Assembly (NCBI GenBank): GCA_900548285.1
Contig: URKE01000016.1
Span: 1 to 39,364 of the forward strand
Reading direction: 5' to 3'
Origin: an uncultured Eubacteriales bacterium
Lineage (GTDB): Bacteria; Bacillota; Clostridia; Christensenellales; Borkfalkiaceae
Length of the DNA stretch: 39,364 nt
The notes under the pieces were generated by a model, which was given only the letters and a program-made list of their open reading frames with translations, ran no database searches and was not told the origin of the DNA. The position numbers were made by a program, and so were the translations under genes. Each line of letters begins with the position of its first letter. Position 1 is the first letter of the stretch. Positions 1 to 8,892 of this stretch are shown here, piece by piece.

Positions 1-811
1 GGAAGGAATAAACCGAGCCGCCCGCTCCGCCGGGGATTATGAACGGCGAGCCGCCTTGAGATTTAATATAATCGCAAAGCCTGGCGAATTCTTCGAGCGA
101 AGAGGGCAAACCATCGTCTGACGTGCCGTATACGCCGTCGGGACCGCAGGATTTCTGCATGTCCTCAGGATTGACGAATTTAACCGTTCCGTATTTGCCT
201 TCGTGAGTTACCGTTTTGGTTGCGTCCGGTTTTGCAAAATAAAATCCTTTCTCTTCGAAGTAGTTAACGTCGTAAGTCAGACTGTTACTCCATTCGTACT
301 GAGGAAGTCCGTAATAATGGCGTTGTCCGTCCGCGCTTTCGTAACCGAGCATTCTCTTCTTTGCGTCTGCGTCGATTGTAAGCTTCTGATCGTTTTCGAT
401 ATAGCTTACGATTTCATCAAGTTGCATAAGTTCATTCGATGCCGAATAAGTGTACATATCCGCTTTTGCTTCATCGAGATAGATATCGTTACCGTCCGAA
501 CTGAGGCTGTCGTAAGGAATAAGTTTATTGTCCTGAATCGTTATGTTTACGCCTTTCTTGTCGCTTTCGTAAGATTCGTCTTTCTTAAGTTCCGTAAATC
601 TTGCCGCTGCATCCTGAATCCATTTTATTGCTCCGTTTCTGGTTGCCGTTCCCGTAAAAACGAGAACGTTTATGCCGGTTTCGGCAGATGAAGATTCTCC
701 GCTGTTTCCACCGGTTGACGTGTTGCCTCCACCGCCACAAGCAATAAAAGTGGCAGACATGCATAATGCCATAGCGCCGCATAATGCTTTTTTAATAAAT
801 TTGCTTTTCAT
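1..811 (-). CDS. Extracellular solute-binding lipoprotein, 3' end outside window
   Basis: I read this frame directly: it stays open from an ATG at 809-811 to the window edge, giving about 270 residues without a stop. The N-terminus is a lipoprotein signal peptide with Cys25 in FIAC, followed by a Gly/Ser/Thr-rich linker. After the linker comes INVLVFTGTATRNGAIKWIQ, then segments such as YYGLPQYEWSNSLTYDVNYF and SLEEFARLCDYIKSQGGSPF, which match the order seen in ABC-type sugar-binding proteins (SBP_bac_1-like). It should hold a ligand at the outer face of the membrane for an ABC importer whose permeases would lie beyond the left edge. AGGAG sits 6 nt before the ATG. It is the third gene of the operon begun at 8522, after two repeat-rich lipoproteins. 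The substrate cannot be read from the sequence. Confidence 0.8.
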   Translation of the reverse strand, partial: MKSKFIKKALCGAMALCMSATFIACGGGGNTSTGGNSGESSSAETGINVLVFTGTATRNGAIKWIQDAAARFTELKKDESYESDKKGVNITIQDNKLIPYDSLSSDGNDIYLDEAKADMYTYSASNELMQLDEIVSYIENDQKLTIDADAKKRMLGYESADGQRHYYGLPQYEWSNSLTYDVNYFEEKGFYFAKPDATKTVTHEGKYGTVKFVNPEDMQKSCGPDGVYGTSDDGLPSSLEEFARLCDYIKSQGGSPFIIPGGAGGSVYSF

Positions 812-891
812 TTTTTACTCCTGTAAATTATAATTAATTACCGAAAGGTTCTTGAATTTCCTTATCGGGCGATTGTACGTTTTTGTTTTTT

Positions 892-914
892 CGGGCGGAA
901 AGTTTTCCCGCCCG
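892..914 (-). other. GC-rich stem-loop between operon genes
   Basis: CGGGCGG pairs with CCGCCCG around a short A/T-rich loop, with one bulged G. It lies 19 nt after the stop of the 958-residue lipoprotein and about 80 nt before the solute-binding protein start. In the minus-strand transcript an A-run, not a T-run, follows the stem. I therefore read it as an RNA-stability or partial read-through structure that could separate expression of the two genes, not as a standard intrinsic terminator. Confidence 0.5.
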
Positions 915-932
915 CCCGCTTGTTATTGTTTT

Positions 933-3809
933 TTATGCCGGAAGCGTTACGGTAAGTCCGTCGACGTCGGTATAAGGCGATACTTTTGTATTGTCGTTTC
1001 TGTCAATACCCGCAAGACCGACAAGAGATTTCGCGGTAACCGCGCAGTTTTCAAACGTATTCGCAGTAACGCCTGTCGGATAAGTGTAGTACGCGCTCGT
1101 TCCGAAAATCGTGTCGATATCCGTATTCTGAGAATTTATCGTCACGTTTACAAATTCGGACGAATGACAATATACCGCCGTCAACAATCCGCCTGCGGAA
1201 TTAACCGCCGGAAGAGCCGTCGCTCCCTTGCCTTTAACGTTTATCGTTACGTTTTCAAGCCTTGCTCCTACCATGCTGTAACCTAAAATTAGTCTTTTAG
1301 ATTCATAATTCTGATTGAAAGTAATATTTTTTATCACCGCGCCTTTTCCTATCGTTCCGAATAAACCGGTCGAGAAGAAAACGGTTGCGATGGTTTTATT
1401 GCCGCCGTCGAACGTTCCTCTGAAACCGAAATCGCCTTTATCGTTATTATTCCATTTTGCTATATTTCCGTAATTTACCCACGCGGTTTCGCCGAGATCC
1501 GCGGAAAGCCTGTAATAACCGTATTTTACGTTGTTCTCATCGAGAGTGACTGCGTCTTTAATGTCGTCATACGTTACGAGTACTTTCGTTATTACAAGCA
1601 CGTTTACCGTTACGCTGTAATACGAGCCGTCTTTTTCCACGGTAACGACCAAAGCCTGATTGCCGTGTTTCCGGGCGTCGGCTTTATAATCATCGGTTAA
1701 CGTCAATTTTCCGCCTGTAAACGTTGCGTTTTCGCCCGCAAAAGTTGCACCTATCACGGTCGAGGCGGCATATTCGCCCAAATCTACGGCGTATTCGCTT
1801 GCCTCGGAAAGAACGATCTCTCTCGTACCGTCCAGAGTTACGGGAGTCGCAACGAGTTCAACCGTCATGGTTATTTCGAAAATAACGGTCAGACCTTGCT
1901 CGTTTTTAGCCGTAACGCCGAATTTTTTAACGCCTATCTGGAAAGCGGTGAACGCATCGGCATTGATCGTCAGCGTTCCGTTTTCAAAAGAATACGCGGT
2001 AAATTCTTCGTTTTCTAAAACTATAGAAGTTATTTCGGTTAAATCGGGCAACTCGATTACAGCGGCTTGCCCTACCGTCATATTATCGGCGGCGACAGCG
2101 TCTTTATTAAGAGTAACGTTAAGACCTTCAACGCCCGCAATAGGCACGATCGGTTCATCCATTTTCTCCTTTATTGTAATACAAATTATACCGCCGATCG
2201 ATCTGGCTTCTACCGTACAGTTCTCAAACGTGTTATATTTTGCCGGATTATAACTCCAATAAGAGAAACCGAACAACGTATCGAGATCGGAAGAAGATTT
2301 GATTTTTACGTTTATATATTTTGAAGAGTGGCTGAGTAACGCAGTAATTACGCCGCCTTCTGCATAATAAGAATTGCTCGATCCGCTTATGACGTTGATC
2401 GTTACGTTTTCGATCGTTGCCTCGGTAATGGTACGGGCAAGAATAGTTCTTCCATTAGCATAACTATACGAGTTTACGGTAAGGTTTTTGATATATGCGC
2501 CTTTACCGACTATCCCGAATATACCCATGTTGTAGATGATTGCAGAAATACTCTTGCCATTTCCGTCAAACGTTCCGCGGAATCCGTATTCGCCATTTGC
2601 GTTCTGCCATTTTTTATTACTGCTACCGTTATTTATTCCGTTATAGTTGGCTGCGCCGAGATCCGCAACCAGTTTGTAATAACCGTATATTGCGTATTCG
2701 TCGCCCTCCCCATTGAGCGCGGCGTTCAGCCCGTTCATGTCCTTAATCTCTTCGGTAACGAGAATTACCGGCACTTTGAGTTCGTGAGAGTAACCTTGCT
2801 CGTCCTTAACGGTAACGATTACGTTTTGCAAACCATGACGTTCTTTATCTGCCTTAACCTCATCGGGAATTGCAAACGATGTGATTTCACCGCTTATTTC
2901 CACGCCGTTGATAGTCATTTTTTCAACGGAAGCGTAGGTTGCGCCCTCGATTACAAGCGCGAGCCCGCTTGCGCTTACAACTAATTCTTTACGGGCGGAA
3001 GTAACCGTTTTATCATAGGAATAAGTTTCATTCCTATAACCGCATGAACAAACGATATAATCGAAAGTATCATCTGAAGAATCAACCGTGTAAACGTGCG
3101 CTTCAGCCCTAAACAAGGCATTGTAAACGATTTCGCCGGTTACTTCGGCAAGTTCGTTATCCCAACCGTCGAAAACGTAGTGATTTTCGGCATCGAAATC
3201 CTTAGCCGGATTCGTTTCGGGCGCCGTAGGCGCTGTTCCGTATTCTACTTGTTCTTCTTTAAGAACCTCGTCGCCGTTTTTGAACGTTACTTTATACTTG
3301 TTGAGCGTTTCGGCGAATTCTGCGGTTAAAATAATATTCTTGTCGATATTTGCAGGATCGACCGTTTGTCCGTTTTCGTCAACCCACCGCGCGAACGCAT
3401 AGGAATATTGCGCATTGCCAGGTTTTTCGGGCGTGGCAGAATATTGCGGAAGAGAACCATAACTTACGTTTTCTTTGGCAAGTTCGGTTCCGTCGTAATT
3501 TTTAAACGTTACCGAATAAACCTCGGGAGTCCACTTCGCCGTCAAGGTCATATCTTTTTCAACCGTGTCGGTTTCAAATACCCACTCGGTATCTCCGTTA
3601 TACCAGCCGCCGAAAACATAATGTTCCTTTACAGGGTTTTCAGGTCTGCTTAATTTTTCTCCCGATTTAACCTGTAACTCGGTGATTTCCGTACCATCGT
3701 TTGAATCGAATCTGATCGTAAGATGACTTACGTCATCAACACAACCTGTGGCAAAAATCAAGCAGATCGATAAAATCAGCGTTAAAAAAACTACTCTTTT
3801 TCTCATCAT
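933..3809 (-). CDS. Surface lipoprotein with three InlB B-repeats and two beta-repeat units
   Basis: This is a 958-residue lipoprotein. The signal peptide ends at Cys23 (FATGC). Residues about 30-237 are three InlB B-repeats (Listeria-Bacteroides repeat, Flg_new type), the first showing FDSNDGTEITEL and FGGWY...LTAKW. The rest is two copies of a composite unit: an Ig-like segment (...ADKERHG or ...ADARKHG..., then VTV, then the VLV/VITK strand) followed by a repeat-rich segment with YGYYKL, GFRGTFDG, GIFG(I)VGKGA and TIENVTIN, which looks like a right-handed beta-helix or GLUG-like fold. I see no catalytic motif, so adhesion or glycan binding is more likely than enzymatic activity. Two adjacent ATGs exist: AGGAG is 3 nt from the first and 6 nt from the second, so the true start may be 3806. 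The same units recur in the upstream gene. Confidence 0.75.
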   Translation of the reverse strand: MMRKRVVFLTLILSICLIFATGCVDDVSHLTIRFDSNDGTEITELQVKSGEKLSRPENPVKEHYVFGGWYNGDTEWVFETDTVEKDMTLTAKWTPEVYSVTFKNYDGTELAKENVSYGSLPQYSATPEKPGNAQYSYAFARWVDENGQTVDPANIDKNIILTAEFAETLNKYKVTFKNGDEVLKEEQVEYGTAPTAPETNPAKDFDAENHYVFDGWDNELAEVTGEIVYNALFRAEAHVYTVDSSDDTFDYIVCSCGYRNETYSYDKTVTSARKELVVSASGLALVIEGATYASVEKMTINGVEISGEITSFAIPDEVKADKERHGLQNVIVTVKDEQGYSHELKVPVILVTEEIKDMNGLNAALNGEGDEYAIYGYYKLVADLGAANYNGINNGSSNKKWQNANGEYGFRGTFDGNGKSISAIIYNMGIFGIVGKGAYIKNLTVNSYSYANGRTILARTITEATIENVTINVISGSSNSYYAEGGVITALLSHSSKYINVKIKSSSDLDTLFGFSYWSYNPAKYNTFENCTVEARSIGGIICITIKEKMDEPIVPIAGVEGLNVTLNKDAVAADNMTVGQAAVIELPDLTEITSIVLENEEFTAYSFENGTLTINADAFTAFQIGVKKFGVTAKNEQGLTVIFEITMTVELVATPVTLDGTREIVLSEASEYAVDLGEYAASTVIGATFAGENATFTGGKLTLTDDYKADARKHGNQALVVTVEKDGSYYSVTVNVLVITKVLVTYDDIKDAVTLDENNVKYGYYRLSADLGETAWVNYGNIAKWNNNDKGDFGFRGTFDGGNKTIATVFFSTGLFGTIGKGAVIKNITFNQNYESKRLILGYSMVGARLENVTINVKGKGATALPAVNSAGGLLTAVYCHSSEFVNVTINSQNTDIDTIFGTSAYYTYPTGVTANTFENCAVTAKSLVGLAGIDRNDNTKVSPYTDVDGLTVTLPA

Positions 3810-3884
3810 ACACTCCTATCAATTGTTTTTATTTTCCATCGCAAATGCGACAAAACCCTTATTGAATACAATTCATTACTTGCA

Positions 3885-6800
3885 TCAGTTTTCTTTAATG
3901 GTAAGCCCGTCGATTCCTGCAGCCGGAATGATCCCGTTTGAATGAACAAGTCCTGCCAAAGATTTGGCGTTGACCACGCAATTTTCAAACGTATTCGCTT
4001 TTTCCGCTTTGTAATTGCCGTAACTCATGCCGAACAACGTATCGAGATCTTTACCTTCGGCGTTTATAGTTACGTTTTTGTAATGCGTCGTATGGCTCAT
4101 AAGTCCGGTTATTACGCCGCCTTCCTTCGTCGCATCCAATGTTTCGTATACGCTCTTTATGTTTATAGTTATATTTTCTATCGTAGCGCCGGTTATGCTG
4201 CGAGCCAAAGTCTGTCTGCCGTTCTGATAATAGTAAACGTTGAACGTTATGTTCTTAACGACCGCGCCGTTACCTATTATTCCGAACAGCCCGTGCGTTC
4301 CAAAGGCTCCGTCAACGGCAAAACCGCTACCGTCAAGCGTTCCTCGGAAACCTACGCTTCCGTCTGCATTTTGCCAACTGCCGTTGTTTGCAACGCTTAT
4401 CCAGGCTGCGCTTGAACCTACGTTCTGGGTTAATTTGTAATATCCGTAAACAACGTTATCCGTTCCTGCCGTCATCGCCGCGGTAAGTTCGTCTATAGTC
4501 GAAATCGCTTTGGTTACGACGAGAACTTTTACGGCTACGATGTAATATTTGCCGTCTTTTTCTACGGTGACTTTCAACGTTTGCATTCCGTGCTTTTGTT
4601 TGTTTGCCTTATACTCTTCGGTAACAATAAGTTTTCCGTTGGCATACGTTACGTTTTCACCGCCGAGAGTCGCCGAGAGAACCGTTGAATCCGCATAGTC
4701 GCCGAGGTCTAAAGCGTATTCCGTTCCGTCAGCAAGAATAATCTCTCTATCTCCGTCAAGCGCAACCTCTTCGGCAGGCAACACTATAGTTGCGCCGAGA
4801 TAGACAGTAACCGCTTTATCGCCGACTTTACCTTTTAAAACAAACGTTTTTGCGCCTATGTCGGACACGGTAAAGTTCTCTGTTATGGTAAGAATTCCGT
4901 TTTCAAACGTGAAGCCCTTAATCTCTCTTCCGTCAAACGTTATTGAATTGATTTCGGTTACGTCGGCATTTTCGTTGCCGAGAGTAAATTCCGCCGAGCC
5001 GCCGACGAGCGCGGTATTGTTTTCATCGCTGTAAGAACGGACGTAAGCGACCGTTATTCCTTCCACTCCGTCTATCGTGTAAAGAGATTCTGCAACGTTT
5101 GCTCTGAGGCAAAGAAGTCCGCCGATAGATTTAACGGTTATTTTGACGTTTTCGAAGGCGTTTGCCTTTCTCGGATCGTAATTCCAATAACTGCAACCGA
5201 ACAGCGTATCCGTTTTTCCGTCCGAATTGATTTCAACGTTTCTGTAAATCGTCGAATGACTCATAAGCGCGGTTATAATTCCGCCCTCGGTAAGATAGGA
5301 GTCGGATTCTCCGCTCTCGATGTTTATCTTAACGTCCTCGACTACGGCGTCTCTTATCGAACGAGCAAGAACAGTTCTGCCGTTCGCATAACCGTATGCG
5401 TTTACGGTAAAGTTTTTGATGACGGCTCCTTTGCCGACAAGTCCGAATAAACCTCTCGAGAAAACAGTGCCGGTTATGGAATGTCCCGCCCCGTCGAGCG
5501 TTCCGCGGAAGCCGTAAAGTCCGTCCACGTTCTGCCAGTTTGTGTCGTTTCCGTTGTTGAATGCCGTTTCGGGCTTACCGATATCTGCCGTCAATTTATA
5601 ATATCCGTAAATCGCGTATTCCGCGCTGTCGGATTTCATAAGTTCGTTGAACCGAACAACGTCGCCTATCTCCTCGGTTATCACCGCAACGGGAATTTGC
5701 AACGTATAGAATTTATTGTCTTTACCGATGAGTACGGTAAGCGTATTGCTTCCGTGAATCAATGGGTTTGCTCTGAATTCCGAATCGATATTCAAAGAAT
5801 TTAAATCGTTTCCGAAATAATATCCGTTGCAGGAAATCGAATAAACCGTCGCGCCGCCGAATTCTTTAAGATCAACCGAGTTTTCTTCTCTGCCGATGAA
5901 AATTTCCTGCGTTTCTTCTAAAACCACCTCTTCGGAGTCGGTAAATATAACCACGCTGATTTGTGCTTTGACGAGAATTCCGTTTACGCCTTCAAACGTA
6001 ATGTTTATGGTCGTTTCGCCTAAGGTGTCACCGAACAACTCGCGGTCGTTAAATAAATATAACACGCCGTTTACAAATTTATATTCGGTAATTTTAACGC
6101 CTTTGCTTTCAACGCCGACAACCTTAGAACTTTTGAACCGTTCGCCCACGTTCAACTCGATGTTCGAACCTTCGACGTTTATTATGTCTGCAACGGCGAT
6201 TTCGACAGTATCGGTTATTTCGCCGTCGAATCCGTAAATATCTTCAAGATATACGGGAACGTAAATTCCGTCTGTATATTGCCTTGCAAGTTCTTTTACA
6301 TATTTCGCGTTGATAAGGCAGGAAGTAAAATTATTCCCGCCGAACGCGTATTGCTTATCGAAGCCAAACAAAGAATCGAGTTTGGCATTTTCGGCATTAA
6401 TACTCAACTTTTTGACCGAGTTGCCTTTGAACGATTTAGTCGTAACAAGGCCTATACCGTCAACCCCGATTCCGGGAACGCCTTCGGAAACACTTATCGT
6501 TACGTTTTCGATAAACGAGTTGAGAACATAATCGCCCATAACCGACTTGCCTGCTTCATTAACGCCGCCGCTTACCGCAAAATTTACGTTTCTTATGGTT
6601 GCTCCGGCGATGACGTAGCCGAATAAACCATGGTTACCGAGAGGCGCGGTAACGGTGTGCCCGTTACCCTCAAGGATTCCGCAGAAGCCGTTCCTGCCGC
6701 TGAACGAGGCTTTTGCTTCGTTTGAGAAGGAACCGAGAGTTATATCGTTTTTAAGTTCGTAGTAGCCGTAATTTCTCTCCGACGTAATCTTCAGCGCAGA

Positions 6801-8522
6801 GATCAGATCTTCTGCCGTGTATATAAATTTCGTTACGACAAGCACCGGAACTTTAATAATCTTTTTGCCGTTTTCCGAGTTTACCACAACGGTCAATTCC
6901 CTTTCTCCGTAAATATTTGCAAACTTGCTTCCGTCTATGGAGTTAAGCGAATTACCGAGCGATACGTTATTGACGTATATACTTTCGACAGAACTATACT
7001 CAACGTCTCCAAGATTCAGGGTGTTAGCGGTTTTTGCAGCCTCCACCACCTGCCTATCCCCGACGACGTATTCCGTTTCGACCGGCGTATAGTCTGAAAT
7101 CATAATTCTTTTTAAACTTTCAATGTCTTCATGTGACACGCCGACATAATCGGTAAGGAAATTTTCGATCGCATAAGAAAGCGTTCCGCCTTCCGCGCCA
7201 TAATTGTTTTTTATCGCATTCATCAAGGCGCCGAACGCCACAAAATTGTCGTAGTCGTTCTTCATTACGCCGATTTCGGTAAAATCGCCGTTTTTAATCT
7301 CGCTTCTGTATCTCAGCCCGGAAACACTTGAAAAACTTGTCAGTTCGTAATCTCTGATCAGATCGGCTTCGCTTACACCGAGAAGACCGTTAATCAAAAA
7401 CGCCACGGTACCCGTTCTGTCCGCGCCCGCGTTACAATGTATATAGACAGGATAATTGCGCTCGTCTGCAAGAACTTCGAAAATGCCTTTCAAAGAGCGT
7501 CTCATTGCGTTTTCGTTCCTTACCGCATTGCCCGTCGCATATGCCAGGCGGCGCGCGTCGTTTTTATTCTCCATCGAATCAACCGGCGTGTTTCCGTCAT
7601 GCGGCAAAGCGTTCCAGACCGACGGTTCCAGAATATCGGTATATTGACCGATCGTATATTTATAATACGGAAGCGACGCGTCTACAAAATTCACCGTCTG
7701 ATTAGCGTCATCTTTGTCCTGCGTCCTGAGATCTATTTCAGTTTTGATTTTTAAATCGTCTTTAAAAGTTTTCAGCCCGTTCTCCGTTAATTTATTATTG
7801 CCCCAATTACCATATCCGTTAAGTTGGTTTCCGCGATATATTTTCCCGTAATTGACAAACGAGCCGTCCGCATTCCAACCTCCGAGATCTCTTATATTCG
7901 AAGTTCCCTCGGCATAAATCAAACGAACGGAAAGATCTTCCGTCTTAAAAACGGAAGTGTCTGACATGTCGAATCTATCGCCTGCAACTTTCCAATAATA
8001 CGTCGTAGACGGCAGTAAGTTATAAACGTCGAGTTCCCTCGTAAAACCCGAAACGACGTACGACGTTGCGTTATCGAAATTTTCGTTATCGGCAACGTAA
8101 ATCGTATATTTCACGCTTCCGTTGCCGTTCCAGGCAAGTTTTACAGGTAACGCTCCGGCATCTTTTGACACCTTAACCTGCGGTAAAGCGGCTATCTGCC
8201 CCGAAACGTCAGAGGCAGAAAGATATTCCCTTACAGCGTCATCGACAAGTTTAACATTTCCCGCCTCGGGAATTTCTTTAAGAACGATTTTTTCATCTTT
8301 GATTTCGCTCGAATCTTCCGAATCGCCGGGGTCTTCGGAATCGTCAGGAACAATCACGTCCGAAGCCGAAGCAGAAGAACCGACCGATTCTTCTCCGCCA
8401 CCGCCCGCGCAAGCGACCGCGCACGTCAAAGCAATGACCATAACGAAAACAAAAAGCATCGTCGCTAAAGTTCTGCATTTTTTCAGTTTTTTCAAATCGC
8501 CTGATAACATTTTTTCTTTCAT
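3885..8522 (-). CDS. Giant lipoprotein: tyrosine-phosphatase-like domain fused to three beta-repeat units
   Basis: This is a 1545-residue lipoprotein with a signal peptide ending at Cys38 (AVAC) and an acidic Ser/Asp/Glu linker. Residues about 110-195 look like a fibronectin-III-type sandwich (LPSTTYYWKVAGDRF). Residues about 200-475 match the Tyr_phosphatase_3 family: NIRDLGG at 209-215, an IDLRT strand near 263, and the P-loop HCNAGADRTG with Cys363 and Arg369 (CX5R). A phospho-protein or phospho-glycan phosphatase outside the cell is implied. Three composite units follow (about 500-750, 860-1160 and 1245-1545), each an Ig-like segment plus a beta-helix-like segment with GFRGTLDG and GLFG(x)(I/V)G(K/N)GAV. 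GGAGG lies 5 nt before the ATG, so the start is well supported. It is the first gene of the operon divergent from the AraC regulator. Confidence 0.8.
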   Translation of the reverse strand: MKEKMLSGDLKKLKKCRTLATMLFVFVMVIALTCAVACAGGGGEESVGSSASASDVIVPDDSEDPGDSEDSSEIKDEKIVLKEIPEAGNVKLVDDAVREYLSASDVSGQIAALPQVKVSKDAGALPVKLAWNGNGSVKYTIYVADNENFDNATSYVVSGFTRELDVYNLLPSTTYYWKVAGDRFDMSDTSVFKTEDLSVRLIYAEGTSNIRDLGGWNADGSFVNYGKIYRGNQLNGYGNWGNNKLTENGLKTFKDDLKIKTEIDLRTQDKDDANQTVNFVDASLPYYKYTIGQYTDILEPSVWNALPHDGNTPVDSMENKNDARRLAYATGNAVRNENAMRRSLKGIFEVLADERNYPVYIHCNAGADRTGTVAFLINGLLGVSEADLIRDYELTSFSSVSGLRYRSEIKNGDFTEIGVMKNDYDNFVAFGALMNAIKNNYGAEGGTLSYAIENFLTDYVGVSHEDIESLKRIMISDYTPVETEYVVGDRQVVEAAKTANTLNLGDVEYSSVESIYVNNVSLGNSLNSIDGSKFANIYGERELTVVVNSENGKKIIKVPVLVVTKFIYTAEDLISALKITSERNYGYYELKNDITLGSFSNEAKASFSGRNGFCGILEGNGHTVTAPLGNHGLFGYVIAGATIRNVNFAVSGGVNEAGKSVMGDYVLNSFIENVTISVSEGVPGIGVDGIGLVTTKSFKGNSVKKLSINAENAKLDSLFGFDKQYAFGGNNFTSCLINAKYVKELARQYTDGIYVPVYLEDIYGFDGEITDTVEIAVADIINVEGSNIELNVGERFKSSKVVGVESKGVKITEYKFVNGVLYLFNDRELFGDTLGETTINITFEGVNGILVKAQISVVIFTDSEEVVLEETQEIFIGREENSVDLKEFGGATVYSISCNGYYFGNDLNSLNIDSEFRANPLIHGSNTLTVLIGKDNKFYTLQIPVAVITEEIGDVVRFNELMKSDSAEYAIYGYYKLTADIGKPETAFNNGNDTNWQNVDGLYGFRGTLDGAGHSITGTVFSRGLFGLVGKGAVIKNFTVNAYGYANGRTVLARSIRDAVVEDVKINIESGESDSYLTEGGIITALMSHSTIYRNVEINSDGKTDTLFGCSYWNYDPRKANAFENVKITVKSIGGLLCLRANVAESLYTIDGVEGITVAYVRSYSDENNTALVGGSAEFTLGNENADVTEINSITFDGREIKGFTFENGILTITENFTVSDIGAKTFVLKGKVGDKAVTVYLGATIVLPAEEVALDGDREIILADGTEYALDLGDYADSTVLSATLGGENVTYANGKLIVTEEYKANKQKHGMQTLKVTVEKDGKYYIVAVKVLVVTKAISTIDELTAAMTAGTDNVVYGYYKLTQNVGSSAAWISVANNGSWQNADGSVGFRGTLDGSGFAVDGAFGTHGLFGIIGNGAVVKNITFNVYYYQNGRQTLARSITGATIENITINIKSVYETLDATKEGGVITGLMSHTTHYKNVTINAEGKDLDTLFGMSYGNYKAEKANTFENCVVNAKSLAGLVHSNGIIPAAGIDGLTIKEN

Positions 8523-8613
8523 TTTTCCTCCGTTATCGATTTACATGCCCCTTTCTTATTATGAAGAGAAGCGACTCATATTATTAAATGTTTATTTATA
8601 GCCGATAAAAGTG

Positions 8614-8648
8614 TTCCTTTCGTCGAAGACGAAAGGAAGGGTACCCTT
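8614..8648. repeat. Perfect 11-bp inverted repeat plus adjoining palindrome in the leader
   Basis: TTCCTTTCGTC (8614-8624) and GACGAAAGGAA (8628-8638) are perfect complements around a 3-nt loop. An overlapping self-complementary AAGGGTACCCTT spans 8637-8648. Both lie in the predicted 5' leader of the phosphatase lipoprotein, about 92 nt before its start. No T-run follows on the minus strand. It could be a leader hairpin or a protein-binding site. Confidence 0.6.
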
Positions 8649-8720
8649 CAATTTTTCCGATTTTAAGCCGTATTTTGGGCCGCATGCCACATTTTATCGT
8701 TAGACAATCACGGGGCGGAG

Positions 8721-8726
8721 ATTATA
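8721..8726 (-). promoter_or_regulatory. Candidate -10 element of the phosphatase lipoprotein operon
   Basis: On the minus strand this is a perfect TATAAT. No good -35 lies 16-18 nt upstream, which is typical of activator-dependent promoters. A start point near 8714 would give a leader of about 190 nt. The palindrome at 8771-8799 would then be centred near -71, a distance where AraC-type activators commonly bind. Confidence 0.4.
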
Positions 8727-8770
8727 TCTTTATACCCAAAACGCGCGTAGTGCCATATATTAATGTTGGC

Positions 8771-8799
8771 GATTTTGCAATAATTTTACTTGCAAAATC
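8771..8799. promoter_or_regulatory. Palindromic operator candidate for the AraC-type regulator
   Basis: GATTTTGCAA and TTGCAAAATC form a perfect 10-bp inverted repeat around 9 nt. Two further copies of the core, TTGCAA near 8814 and TTGCAT at 8823, follow. The site lies in the 370-bp divergent spacer and is nearly the same distance from both predicted start points. The sequence shows the repeat directly; binding by the neighbouring AraC protein is inference. Confidence 0.55.
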
Positions 8800-8822
8800 C
8801 CGATGTTACCCCATTGCAACAC

Positions 8823-8851
8823 TTGCATTATACACCCCGATGTGATACAAT
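8823..8851 (+). promoter_or_regulatory. Promoter of the AraC-type regulator
   Basis: TTGCAT (8823-8828) and TACAAT (8846-8851) are separated by exactly 17 nt, with an extended -10 TG at 8843-8844. A start near 8858 leaves a leader of about 35 nt to the ATG at 8893. Confidence 0.65.
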
Positions 8852-8892
8852 TATTGTAAAATTCAATCACGTTTTTGTAAGTTCCTATCAAA

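Noticed and set aside
892..914. Intrinsic terminator after the 958-residue lipoprotein
   Set aside because: The stem is GC-rich, but an A-run follows it on the transcribed strand, so it lacks the U-tract required.
8771..8799. Intrinsic terminator between divergent genes
   Set aside because: No gene ends here on either strand, the loop is 9 nt and no T-run follows, so a binding site is the better reading.
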